64,000 nt of DNA from SIG77 sp045589595 (lineage in GTDB: Bacteria; Verrucomicrobiota; Lentisphaeria; Victivallales; UBA1829). Under the pieces are notes generated by a model. It searched no databases and was not told where the DNA came from. It was given only the letters and a program-made list of their open reading frames with translations. The stretch lies in contig JAZNPK010000010.1 in assembly GCA_045589595.1 (NCBI GenBank), forward strand, positions 62,001-126,000, written 5' to 3'. The translations under genes and the position numbers were made by a program. Positions 8,053-15,754 of this stretch are shown in pieces (the stretch's first letter is position 1; each line of letters begins with the position of its first letter).

Positions 8053-9282
8053 ATGACATTGAGAGATGCCCTGAAAGAAATCTGTATTTCCTCCAGCTGC
8101 TCGGATGCAGATTTTGAAACCGAATTCAATCCCGAAATGCTGGATGCCGAATTCATTGAACAGGAAGATGATCTGCAGCTTGATGATGAAAGCACCCTTG
8201 AAAATATCCGTTACTGTTCCCTGCCGGCGGAACTGGAATCAGAGATCCTTGACGCAGTCAGGATCGTCCGGGAAAATCCCGCAATGCGCGTGATCGGTCT
8301 TTCCATTTACCGCAGCGTTTTTCTCTGTCAGAACGCGGAACCCTGGGCGTGGCGTCCCCTTGCCAATGTGATGCATGGCAAAGCCGGTTTGTTTTATCTG
8401 GCTGTCGCTGCCGGTTTTGTGCCCCGCATGAAAAAACTCCATGCCCGCCTCGGCATTGCGGAAGAGATCACAAAAAATACCTGCTATCAGGTTTGCGCAT
8501 ACTGTCACAATCATTTCGCCGGAACCGGATACTACGGCATCTACCCCAGACAACTTTCCTGGCTCCACAACTATCTGGATCCGGATCACTTCATCGTGCG
8601 GCTGGGCAGATTCGAGTTCCGCCTGATGGAACATTATTACGATGGTCATGTTTACCGCCACAGGAAAACCGGCGAACTGGTCATCTTTGCCATTACCGGA
8701 CTCGCTTTCGATATCAATGGTTTCGCGGTGGAAAGTACGCCCGACTCCCCGGAACGCGCCTTTGAATCCATTTACAGAGAGGAAAACGGCTTCGCCACCG
8801 GAAATACGGTCGATCCCTACGGCAGAACCGCTGCGGAACCCACAACGATCGACCTCGCGGAATACGACCTCGTCCTGAAAAAGGGGATGCCCATCCTTGA
8901 TATGCACATCCCGTCCGGCGGCGGAATGACGCCCGCTGAAACCGAAAATTCCTTCCGGATGGCGAAAGAATTTTATTTCGCACACTTTGATGAGGCACAC
9001 CGCCCTGTTGCCGTGGTTTGTTCCTCCTGGATCTTCAATCCCAATCTGCCGGAGATCCTTGATCCGGAATCCAATCTGGTGCGTCTGCTCAAACGGGTGC
9101 ATCCGGTTCCGAGAAGCAGCAAACCTACCGACGGACTCTGGTTCATCTTCCGTCATGAAGGCGCATTTGAACTGCTGAAAGCGCCCCGTAAAACAAGTCT
9201 GCAGCGCGCTGTGACAAAGTTTATCGAAAACGGCGGCAGGTGGCGTACCGGCGGTATGATCCTGATGATGGATGAAATTTGA
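8053..9282 (+). CDS. Acyltransferase-domain protein (NAT_N/DUF5596 plus GNAT-like C-terminal domain)
   Basis: A 409-residue cytoplasmic protein. The N-terminal half (about 60-230) is helical and fits the acyltransferase N-terminal domain family. The C-terminal half carries MPILDMHIPSGGGMTPAE and a following VAVVCSSWIFNPNLPEIL, characteristic of the GNAT-like C-terminal family (PF18164 by recall). Start ATG has GGAG 9 bp upstream. The acyl donor and acceptor are unknown. SD, spacing and strand suggest co-transcription with the NUDIX gene. Assignment is from remembered family motifs; a profile search would settle it. Confidence 0.7.
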   Translation: MTLRDALKEICISSSCSDADFETEFNPEMLDAEFIEQEDDLQLDDESTLENIRYCSLPAELESEILDAVRIVRENPAMRVIGLSIYRSVFLCQNAEPWAWRPLANVMHGKAGLFYLAVAAGFVPRMKKLHARLGIAEEITKNTCYQVCAYCHNHFAGTGYYGIYPRQLSWLHNYLDPDHFIVRLGRFEFRLMEHYYDGHVYRHRKTGELVIFAITGLAFDINGFAVESTPDSPERAFESIYREENGFATGNTVDPYGRTAAEPTTIDLAEYDLVLKKGMPILDMHIPSGGGMTPAETENSFRMAKEFYFAHFDEAHRPVAVVCSSWIFNPNLPEILDPESNLVRLLKRVHPVPRSSKPTDGLWFIFRHEGAFELLKAPRKTSLQRAVTKFIENGGRWRTGGMILMMDEI

Positions 9283-9292
9283 TCCACACCCC

Positions 9293-9321
9293 TTGATTTT
9301 TTGTCGATCCGGGTGTATAGT
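9293..9321 (+). promoter_or_regulatory. Promoter of the sensor kinase/response regulator operon
   Basis: TTGATT, 17-bp spacer, TATAGT; the -10 ends 56 bp before the ATG at 9378, which has AAAGGAG 10 bp upstream. Confidence 0.6.
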
Positions 9322-9377
9322 GTAGCGAAACTGGGTAATTTTGTCTCACAAAAACAGCAGAAAGGAGTTGTGCCGTT

Positions 9378-10559
9378 ATGTCGTCCGGAAAACGCATTCA
9401 GCGCATTATGCCGAAGCTGAAAACTCTGGACCCCGGAAGTATGCACTCCTTTGTGCAGCATCTCGCGCGGGAACAGGGATTCCTTGATACCGTGTTCAAC
9501 ACCATCCGCGAGGCTGTGATCGTGGTGGACAGCGCACGGAAGATCCTGTATCACAATGCCGCCGCCAAAGCCATGCTGGGGATCCCCGATGATCTGGCTC
9601 ATCTCACCATCGATAAACTGCTCAAAGGTGCAAACTGGGACGCCATCCTGCCGGACAGCGGCGATTCTCCGGCAAAACTCCTGCGGCAGGAACTTGAGAT
9701 CTCTTATCCCCAACGGCGCATCGTTCAGGTCTATGCGCTGCCGCTGGGCGATTCCGAAGATCAGTTCGCCGTGTTCCTCAACGACATCACCGATACCATG
9801 GACAAGGCGCACAGTGACGCAGAATCCGAGCGGAGCCGCCTCGTTTCCATGCTTGCTGCCGGAGTCGCGCACGAGATCGGCAATCCCCTGAACAGCCTTT
9901 ATCTGCATCTGCAGTATCTTCAGCGCGTGGTTGACAGGGCAGAGAACAGCGGCGATCTGGATAAGGCGGGGCTGCTGGAGGAATTGGACGAATCCCGGAA
10001 AGAAGTGGAGCGTCTGGATGTGATCATCAATCAGTTCCTTCACGCATTGCGACCGGGCAAACCGGATTTTCAACCCATTGATCTCAAAACACTTGTGCTG
10101 GAATCTCTCAATTTTATGCGCCACGAGATCACGGCAAAAAAAGTCAATGTGGAATTTCTCTGGAACGATGATGTCCCGCTGGTGGATGGCGATGCCGGAC
10201 AACTCAAACAGGCATTTTACAACCTTGTCCGGAACGCACTCCAGAGTATGACCTCCGGCGGCTCCCTCGGGATCCGCTGTTATGCAAATGACGAATTCAT
10301 CTCCCTTTCCGTGTCCGATACAGGAAAAGGGATCTGTCAGGAAAATCTCGCTCATATTTTTGAAGCCTATTTCACGACACGCCGCACCGGTACGGGGCTG
10401 GGATTGATGATCGTGGAACGGATCGTGCGGGAACACGGCGGCAGTTTGTCCGTCGGCGGCAGAGAAGGGGAGGGCGCAGTCTTTACCATCAGCCTGCCGC
10501 GCCGGGGCAGATGCGTCCGCGTACTGCCGCCCCCTGAAACAAAAGGAGATGCCCAATGA
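9378..10559 (+). CDS. Soluble two-component sensor histidine kinase, PAS-HisKA-HATPase (NtrB/AtoS-like)
   Basis: 393 residues without membrane segments. A PAS-like sensor domain spans about 36-140, starting FNTIREAVIVVDSARKILYHN. The HisKA box AGVAHEIGNPLNSL follows with phospho-acceptor H165. The ATPase domain has N box NLVRNALQS, G1 DTGKGI and G2 GTGLGL. It overlaps the response-regulator gene by 4 bp (ATGA), so the two are translationally coupled and form one pair. Lack of a membrane anchor points to an intracellular cue, as for nitrogen-type NtrB, but the ligand is not visible. Confidence 0.92.
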   Translation: MSSGKRIQRIMPKLKTLDPGSMHSFVQHLAREQGFLDTVFNTIREAVIVVDSARKILYHNAAAKAMLGIPDDLAHLTIDKLLKGANWDAILPDSGDSPAKLLRQELEISYPQRRIVQVYALPLGDSEDQFAVFLNDITDTMDKAHSDAESERSRLVSMLAAGVAHEIGNPLNSLYLHLQYLQRVVDRAENSGDLDKAGLLEELDESRKEVERLDVIINQFLHALRPGKPDFQPIDLKTLVLESLNFMRHEITAKKVNVEFLWNDDVPLVDGDAGQLKQAFYNLVRNALQSMTSGGSLGIRCYANDEFISLSVSDTGKGICQENLAHIFEAYFTTRRTGTGLGLMIVERIVREHGGSLSVGGREGEGAVFTISLPRRGRCVRVLPPPETKGDAQ

Positions 10560-11923
10560 CAAAAAAAGATGTCCGCCCCACCGTTCTGCTGGTGGATGAT
10601 GAACGGGGTACACGGGATGCCCTTTCCAAAATCATGATGCTGGATTATAAAGTCACCACCGCCGAAGACGGGGAAGTGGGGCTGAATCTGTTGGAACGCA
10701 ACGACTACGATCTGGTGCTGACCGATATCCGTATGCCCGGCGCCGACGGTTTCGCCATTCTGGAAAAAGTCCTCTCAAAACCCAATCCGCCCCCCTGCAT
10801 CATGCTGACCGCTTACGGGTCCATTGAATCCGCTGTCGATGCCATGCGGAAAGGCGCATTCGATTTTGTGACAAAGCCTGTCCGGTTCGACCGTCTTGAG
10901 CTGATCATGAAAAAAGCCATTGAATCCAAACGCATTATCGAAGAAAATATTGAACTCAAAAAGCGGCTGGATCACAAGTTCGGTCTCCCTTCCATCATCG
11001 GCACATCCGCCGGGATCAAACGGGTGATCGAAACCGTGCAGCAGGTCGCACCCACCCGGGCAACCGTTCTCATCGAAGGGGAAAGCGGTACCGGAAAAGA
11101 ACTGATCGCTCAGGCGTTGCATCAACTCAGCGGACGGACCGGAAAATTTGTGCCTGTTCATTGCGCCGCATTGCCCGAAACATTGCTGGAAAGCGAACTT
11201 TTCGGACACGAGCGGGGCGCATTTACCGGAGCCGCTGAAGCCAGACCCGGCAGATTTGAAATGGCGGACGGCGGTACTTTGTTCCTGGACGAGATCGGCG
11301 AGATCCCGCTCTCCATTCAGATCAAATTGCTCCGGGTGCTGGAAACCCGCTCCTTTGAACGGCTCGGCGGTACGGAAACGATCAAAGCCGATGTGCGGAT
11401 CGTTGCCGCCACCAATAAAAATCTGGAACAGATGGTCGCAGCCGGGACCTTCCGGGAAGATCTCTTCTACCGGTTGAATGTCGTTTCCATCGATCTGCCG
11501 CCTCTGCGCGAACGGAAAGATGATATCCCCCCGCTGGTTCATCACTATATCAATCTCTTCGCCGGGGAAAACGGAAAAGAAAATATGACCATAGATGAGG
11601 CTGCCATGACCGCGCTCACGGCGTATGCGTGGCACGGAAATATCCGGGAATTGCGGAATTGTGTGGAGCGGATGGTCGTTCTCTGCCGCGGGCATGAACT
11701 CACCATCGACAATGTCCCTGCCAATATCCGGGAAAATGTTTCGCCCGGCATCACGAAAACCCTGCTCGTTCCCGCCGATGGATGCGATCTGGAAAAAAAT
11801 GAAAAACTTCTCATCGAACGGGCATTGAACGAATGTGGCGGCAACCGCAGTCAGGCTGCCGTGAAACTCGGGATCAGCCGCCGCACCCTTCATCGCAAAC
11901 TCAATCTCTACAACATAGAATAA
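10556..11923 (+). CDS. Sigma-54-dependent response regulator, NtrC family
   Basis: 455 residues in the order receiver, AAA+ and Fis-type HTH. Receiver: D14/D15 acid pocket, phospho-acceptor D57 in LTDIRMPG, K107. AAA+: Walker A GESGTGKE (about 175-182), the sigma-54-contacting GAFTGA (about 221-226) and GTLFLDEIGE. The HTH is at about 430-455 (NRSQAAVKLGISRRTLHRKL). It activates sigma-54 promoters when phosphorylated by the upstream kinase. No sigma-54 promoter (TGGC-N8-TTGC) was recognised close by, so its regulon is not apparent from this window. Confidence 0.95.
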   Translation: MTKKDVRPTVLLVDDERGTRDALSKIMMLDYKVTTAEDGEVGLNLLERNDYDLVLTDIRMPGADGFAILEKVLSKPNPPPCIMLTAYGSIESAVDAMRKGAFDFVTKPVRFDRLELIMKKAIESKRIIEENIELKKRLDHKFGLPSIIGTSAGIKRVIETVQQVAPTRATVLIEGESGTGKELIAQALHQLSGRTGKFVPVHCAALPETLLESELFGHERGAFTGAAEARPGRFEMADGGTLFLDEIGEIPLSIQIKLLRVLETRSFERLGGTETIKADVRIVAATNKNLEQMVAAGTFREDLFYRLNVVSIDLPPLRERKDDIPPLVHHYINLFAGENGKENMTIDEAAMTALTAYAWHGNIRELRNCVERMVVLCRGHELTIDNVPANIRENVSPGITKTLLVPADGCDLEKNEKLLIERALNECGGNRSQAAVKLGISRRTLHRKLNLYNIE

Positions 11924-11936
11924 AGGAACAGACAAC

Positions 11937-12422
11937 ATGAAAAACTGTATCTTCTGCCGCATTATCGCCGGTGAGATTCCCAGCCTCAAAATCTATGAAG
12001 ACGATCTCGTCCTCGCATTTATGGACATCGCTCCCATCAACTTCGGTCATGTTCTGGTGATCCCCAAAGAACACCACACCAGCGTCGCAACCATCCCCGA
12101 AAATACTGCCGGACGCATGTTCCTTGTCGGTTCCCGTGCAGGTGTCGCCATGCGCCGCGGTCTGGGCGCGGACGGATTCAATCTCCATCTTTCCGACGGG
12201 ACCGTTGCGGGGCAGGTCGTTATGCACGCTCATCTCCACATCGTCCCCAGATGGACCGATGACGGGTTCCACTGGAATTGGCGTCAGCTTCAGTATGAAT
12301 CCGATGAAAAACGCGCGGAGATCCAGAACCTGATCAAGGCAAAGTTCCAGCTTGTGCGCGATGATGCCGAGCTGAAACTGAATGAAGAAGAAGCCGCCGT
12401 TCAGGGCGAACGCCACGACTGA
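11937..12422 (+). CDS. HIT-family nucleotide hydrolase
   Basis: 161 residues. The N-terminal CIFCRIIAGEIPS motif and the catalytic histidine triad MHAHLHIVPRW (HxHxH) identify the HIT superfamily, close to HINT/Hit proteins that cleave AMP-lysine-type or dinucleotide substrates. The C-terminal 50 residues are a charged extension. It starts 13 bp after the response regulator with a GGA-type SD and is likely the last gene of that operon. The exact substrate is unknown. Confidence 0.9.
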   Translation: MKNCIFCRIIAGEIPSLKIYEDDLVLAFMDIAPINFGHVLVIPKEHHTSVATIPENTAGRMFLVGSRAGVAMRRGLGADGFNLHLSDGTVAGQVVMHAHLHIVPRWTDDGFHWNWRQLQYESDEKRAEIQNLIKAKFQLVRDDAELKLNEEEAAVQGERHD

Positions 12423-12425
12423 TCC

Positions 12426-12498
12426 CCGGATACCCCCTGCTTTTCGTCGGTCCCCCCTTACCCCCGATCATGAGCCCGCCGAAAAGCAGAAGATCCGG
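12426..12498. repeat. Long imperfect hairpin after the HIT gene
   Basis: CCGGAT (12426-12431) pairs with ATCCGG (12493-12498). After an internal loop, a 14-bp stem at 12437-12450 pairs with 12476-12489 with one mismatch. A short GGAAC/GTTCC hairpin follows at about 12503-12518. No T-run follows, so this looks like a structured 3' UTR rather than a classical terminator. Confidence 0.55.
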
Positions 12499-12572
12499 AA
12501 CACGGAACACAGTTCCGCGTCCAGTATAGCGCGTCGCGTCAAAGAAAAATTGCCGGAAACGGACAGAAAAAT

Positions 12573-12606
12573 GCCACCGATGGATCACCGGTGGCTGTGA
12601 TTTTTT
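12573..12606. terminator. Bidirectional hairpin terminator
   Basis: GCCACCG (12573-12579) pairs with CGGTGGC (12589-12595). T-rich tracts lie on both sides: GATTTTTT on plus and ATTTTTC on minus. It can end the HIT operon and the minus-strand fragment at 12624. Confidence 0.65.
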
Positions 12607-12623
12607 GCGGGGTTATTGTGCGG

Positions 12624-12884
12624 TCAAGCGGGCGTTCCGTTGAAGCCGTTGCCTTTGTTCTTGAGGTCGTCATTCAGCAGATCAACAGACCCGGTGCTGT
12701 CCGGCAGAAATTCCGTCAATGCATCGCCGGTCTTGTCGGCAAGGGGAGTCACTTTGATGGACGCCTTTTTCGCCTTGGATTTGTTCCCGGCGGCGTCAAC
12801 GGCGTACGCGCTGAACTGCAATTTTCCACCAAGGTCCTTGCGTTGTACATTGAATTGTATCGTAAAGCCGCGAACCTGGGACAT
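12624..12884 (-). pseudogene. C-terminal remnant of a secreted Ig-like/fibronectin-type domain protein
   Basis: An 86-codon minus-strand stretch reads as a beta-sandwich domain, with GGKLQFSAYAVDAAGNKSKAKK typical of bacterial Ig-like modules, followed by a Ser/Asp/Asn-rich tail and TGA. Upstream it runs straight into the terminator of the SGNH gene, so promoter, signal peptide and the rest of the gene are missing. It is probably the decayed tail of a larger surface or secreted protein. An independent small gene is possible but has no SD. Confidence 0.45.
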
Positions 12885-12891
12885 GAAAATA

Positions 12892-12930
12892 CAAAAAATC
12901 CTGTTCGCGGTTTGCTGCCGGGAACAGGAT
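12892..12930 (-). terminator. Terminator of the SGNH hydrolase operon
   Basis: On the minus strand ATCCTGTTC-CCGG and CCG-GAACAGGAT form a 12-bp stem with one mismatch around a 7-nt loop, followed by TTTTTT. It lies 25 bp past the last SGNH gene. Confidence 0.8.
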
Positions 12931-12954
12931 CGTTTTATCCGTCGGGGAGGGGGA

Positions 12955-13797
12955 TTATTTTTCGAGGGCATCCACCACACATTGCTGGATGAATTTACCG
13001 ACGGAGTATTCCTTCCGCCGTTCGACCTCTTTCTGTGCCGCTTCCAGTGTGGGGATGTTGAATAAGACCCGGTATTCTCTTGCAGGCATGTAATACCAGA
13101 CCTTCTTTTCGATCCCGTCGATCTGTTCCGCCGTGGCGCCGAACGCATTGAGAATACTGCGTGCGATCAGTTTATCGCCGGAAAATGCCGTATTGCGTCC
13201 GTTGTCCTGCATCAGTTTGTTTTTATAATCCCGGGGATTTTTGACGTTCTGATACGAGTTCGTGATGAACGCCATCATCTCCACATTGACATCAGCAAGC
13301 CGGTATCCGCGTTCTTTGGCAAAGGAACGGAGCCATGCACTGTATTCCGCCAGACGCTTGTTGCTTTTGTATTTGGGATCTTCCGTAATGATGCCCGGGG
13401 TGAGGACCATGATCTTGATCCCCGCTTTTTCCACTTTGAGCAGCAGATCCGCCATTTCTTTTTTATACTGTTCCAGCGGTGTATCCTTGCGCCAGATGGC
13501 ATACCAGATATCGTTGACGCCGCAGCTGAGAAGCATCCAGTCCGGCTTTTTGGAGATGACATCTTTTTCCACACGGGCGTTCATCAGCGGGGCAGTCTGT
13601 CCGTTTCTCCCGGCATGGATCACTTTGATATCCACACCAATGGATTTCAGACCTTCTTTTATCAGGGGGATGTAGTTGCCGACATTGTCGTTAAAAAATG
13701 CGACGCTTTCGCCGTTTTTGATCGCAAGCCCTTCCGCCGCCGAGAGATGCAGAGCCGCAGCTGAAAACAAAGTAAAAAGGATGGTTTTGATTTTCAT
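12955..13797 (-). CDS. SGNH/GDSL hydrolase paralog lacking catalytic residues (probable pseudoenzyme)
   Basis: Third gene of a tandem SGNH trio; the ATG at 13797 overlaps the previous gene by 4 bp. 280 residues with a signal peptide (about 1-21). It aligns along its whole length with the two upstream paralogs, but block I reads FFNDNVG where they have GDSIT, so the Ser nucleophile is Asn38. The C-terminal Asp-x-x-His block is replaced by QDNGRNTAFSGD without His. The block III GVND is kept. It may bind but should not hydrolyse an acyl ester. The reading frame is intact, which argues against simple decay. Confidence 0.8.
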   Translation of the reverse strand: MKIKTILFTLFSAAALHLSAAEGLAIKNGESVAFFNDNVGNYIPLIKEGLKSIGVDIKVIHAGRNGQTAPLMNARVEKDVISKKPDWMLLSCGVNDIWYAIWRKDTPLEQYKKEMADLLLKVEKAGIKIMVLTPGIITEDPKYKSNKRLAEYSAWLRSFAKERGYRLADVNVEMMAFITNSYQNVKNPRDYKNKLMQDNGRNTAFSGDKLIARSILNAFGATAEQIDGIEKKVWYYMPAREYRVLFNIPTLEAAQKEVERRKEYSVGKFIQQCVVDALEK

Positions 13798-14666
13798 TTC
13801 TGATCTCCCGTGTTGGAAATATTCAGGGCTTTGCCCACACATTCACGGATGAACTGATCCGGTGTGATGCCGCGCTCCGCACAGATTTTTTCCAGTTTTT
13901 CGATCTGGGGCGTATTGAGCGTGATCAGTTGGCTTTTGCAGGGGATGTAGCGCCATGTGTTTTCTTCTGTCTTTCTGATCTGTTCTTCCGTGACGCCGAA
14001 CGCCCGGAGGATGCCGCGCGCCATCATCTTGTTGCCATCCACCCCCATGTGGGTGCCGTCACTGGTCAGGATATATCCGCGGCGGTCCGGTTCTTTCGCC
14101 TTGACTTCGGTAATGATCTTTATCATATCCGCGCTCAAGTCGGCAAGGAGATAACCCCGTTCCTTTGCGATCTGACGGAGCCAGTTATTGTACGGGATCA
14201 TATTTTTATTGAATTCGCCATTGACATTTTCCGTGATCATGGTGGCGGTGAGGATCATGACCTTGATCCCGGCTTTGTCCACTTTGTCCAGAAGTTCAGT
14301 GATCTCTATTTTGAATTTATCCAGCGGGACGCCCCGTTTGCCGTGCCAGACATCGTTGACGCCGCAGCTCAATGTCATCCACGCGGGACCTTTTGCGATC
14401 ACATCCCGTTGGACTCTGCCGTTCATGTTGATGGATTTGTGTCCGGATACACCGGCGGGGATGGGGGTGACATTCACGCCCGCATCTTTCAAACCGGAAA
14501 CGACCAGATGCAGGTAGCCGTAGGGATTTGACCAGCCGCCATAAGTGATACTGTCGCCGAGAAACGCAATACTGTCGCCATTTTTAATGGGCAGTTCCGC
14601 CGCGCTGACCGCACATGCCGCTGTCAGAAAAAGGAGCGTGGCGGAGAGAAAATTTCTGATTTTCAT
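13794..14666 (-). CDS. Secreted SGNH/GDSL-type esterase
   Basis: 290 residues with an N-terminal signal peptide (about 1-22). The four SGNH blocks are present: GDSIT with nucleophile S39, the PAGVSGH glycine block, GVND with N104, and SDGTH with D203/H206. Such enzymes usually remove acetyl or other acyl groups from glycans in the periplasm or outside the cell. Middle gene of the trio, 21 bp after the first and overlapping the third by 4 bp. Confidence 0.88.
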   Translation of the reverse strand: MKIRNFLSATLLFLTAACAVSAAELPIKNGDSIAFLGDSITYGGWSNPYGYLHLVVSGLKDAGVNVTPIPAGVSGHKSINMNGRVQRDVIAKGPAWMTLSCGVNDVWHGKRGVPLDKFKIEITELLDKVDKAGIKVMILTATMITENVNGEFNKNMIPYNNWLRQIAKERGYLLADLSADMIKIITEVKAKEPDRRGYILTSDGTHMGVDGNKMMARGILRAFGVTEEQIRKTEENTWRYIPCKSQLITLNTPQIEKLEKICAERGITPDQFIRECVGKALNISNTGDQK

Positions 14667-14687
14667 GATCCGTTTTTCCTGTTGATG

Positions 14688-15545
14688 TTATTTGTTGATT
14701 TTCAGTTCTTTCAGTACACATTCGCGGATGAAGTCGGCAGCTGTGATCCCTCTTTCATTGCAGAGCTTTTCCATTGCCTGCAGTTCAAGATTGCTCAAAT
14801 GGACTTTGTTTTCCGCCGCGGGGAGATGATCCCAGACATTGCGCCGGACTTTTTCGATCCGTTCCCCGCTCACGCCCAGAGCGCGCAGAAGACCCGTTGC
14901 CATCATCTGATCGCCCAGATGATTCATGTGGACGCCGTCGCGGGTGTAGATGCGGCGCGGAGTCCCGTTTTTCTCCGCTTCTTCTTTTGCCGCAGTGACA
15001 GTGCGGATCATTTCCGCGTGCAGGTCCGCCAGAGGCAGATCCCGTTCTTTCGCAAATGCCCGGAGCCAATCGCAGTACAGCCCCAGTTTTTTGTTGTGTC
15101 CGTATGCCGGATTTTCCGTGATCATCGTGGGGGTGAGGATGATGACTTTGATCCCGGCAGCTTCACATTCATCCACAATGGCAGTCACTTCTTTCTTGTA
15201 TTCGTCCAGCCCGACGCCCTTCGTATGCCAGACATCGTTGACGCCGCAGCTCAATGTCATCCACACGGGCTTTTTGGAAATGACGCTGCGTTTCAGGCGT
15301 GCGTGCATATCGGTTGATTTGTTTGCGGAAACACCGGCAGGTATGACCGAGATGTTGATCCCTGCATCTTTCAGCGCTTCCACCGTAAGCCGGATGTAGC
15401 CGCCCGGTCTGCTCCAGCCGTAGTTTGTAATGCTGTCGCCCATAAAAGCAACGCTGTCACCATCTTTGAAGAGGATTTTTTCTCCGGCAGCCAGCGGCAG
15501 AAGAAGCGCGCTGCACAGAACGACGGCAATTTTTTTCAACAACAT
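14688..15545 (-). CDS. Secreted SGNH/GDSL-type esterase
   Basis: 285 residues with a signal peptide (about 1-20, ending in the small-residue stretch LAAG). The catalytic set is complete: GDSIT with S38, GVSANKS, GVND with N103 and RDGVH with D203/H206. First gene of the SGNH operon. Closely related to its downstream neighbour along the full length, including a C-terminal 60-residue helical part ending ADFIRECVLKELK. This points to local duplication. Likely a carbohydrate esterase; the substrate is unknown. Confidence 0.88.
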   Translation of the reverse strand: MLLKKIAVVLCSALLLPLAAGEKILFKDGDSVAFMGDSITNYGWSRPGGYIRLTVEALKDAGINISVIPAGVSANKSTDMHARLKRSVISKKPVWMTLSCGVNDVWHTKGVGLDEYKKEVTAIVDECEAAGIKVIILTPTMITENPAYGHNKKLGLYCDWLRAFAKERDLPLADLHAEMIRTVTAAKEEAEKNGTPRRIYTRDGVHMNHLGDQMMATGLLRALGVSGERIEKVRRNVWDHLPAAENKVHLSNLELQAMEKLCNERGITAADFIRECVLKELKINK

Positions 15546-15584
15546 ATTCAGTCCTTTCTGATCGTTTTGTCATTGTGATGGGAG

Positions 15585-15613
15585 ATTATACCACACTTTC
15601 CGTAATATTTCAA
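15585..15613 (-). promoter_or_regulatory. Promoter of the SGNH trio
   Basis: On the minus strand TTGAAA, 17 bp, TATAAT preceded by TGG; it ends 39 bp before the ATG at 15545. Confidence 0.65.
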
Positions 15614-15673
15614 CATAATAAAAGAAAATTCAGCGCATTTTCAAACTTCGTATCACAAATCTTCTTTTGCGGC

Positions 15674-15702
15674 TTGACAAATAAACAAATGAGCGGTAGA
15701 TT
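15674..15702 (+). promoter_or_regulatory. Promoter of the 645-residue secreted protein gene
   Basis: TTGACA, 17 bp, TAGATT; the -10 ends 52 bp before the ATG, which has GAAGGAG about 11 bp upstream. Confidence 0.65.
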
Positions 15703-15754
15703 TAACGCAAATATATCAGAATAATAAAACAACCTGCAGAAGGAGAACCCCCAG

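Noticed and set aside
9153..10613. 486-residue minus-strand ORF opposite the histidine kinase
   Set aside because: Covers the coding frame of the kinase, which has all HisKA/HATPase motifs; pure shadow.
12624..13148. 174-residue version of the Ig-like fragment
   Set aside because: Its first half is an antisense-frame reading through the SGNH gene and its terminator; only codons after about 12884 look like protein.
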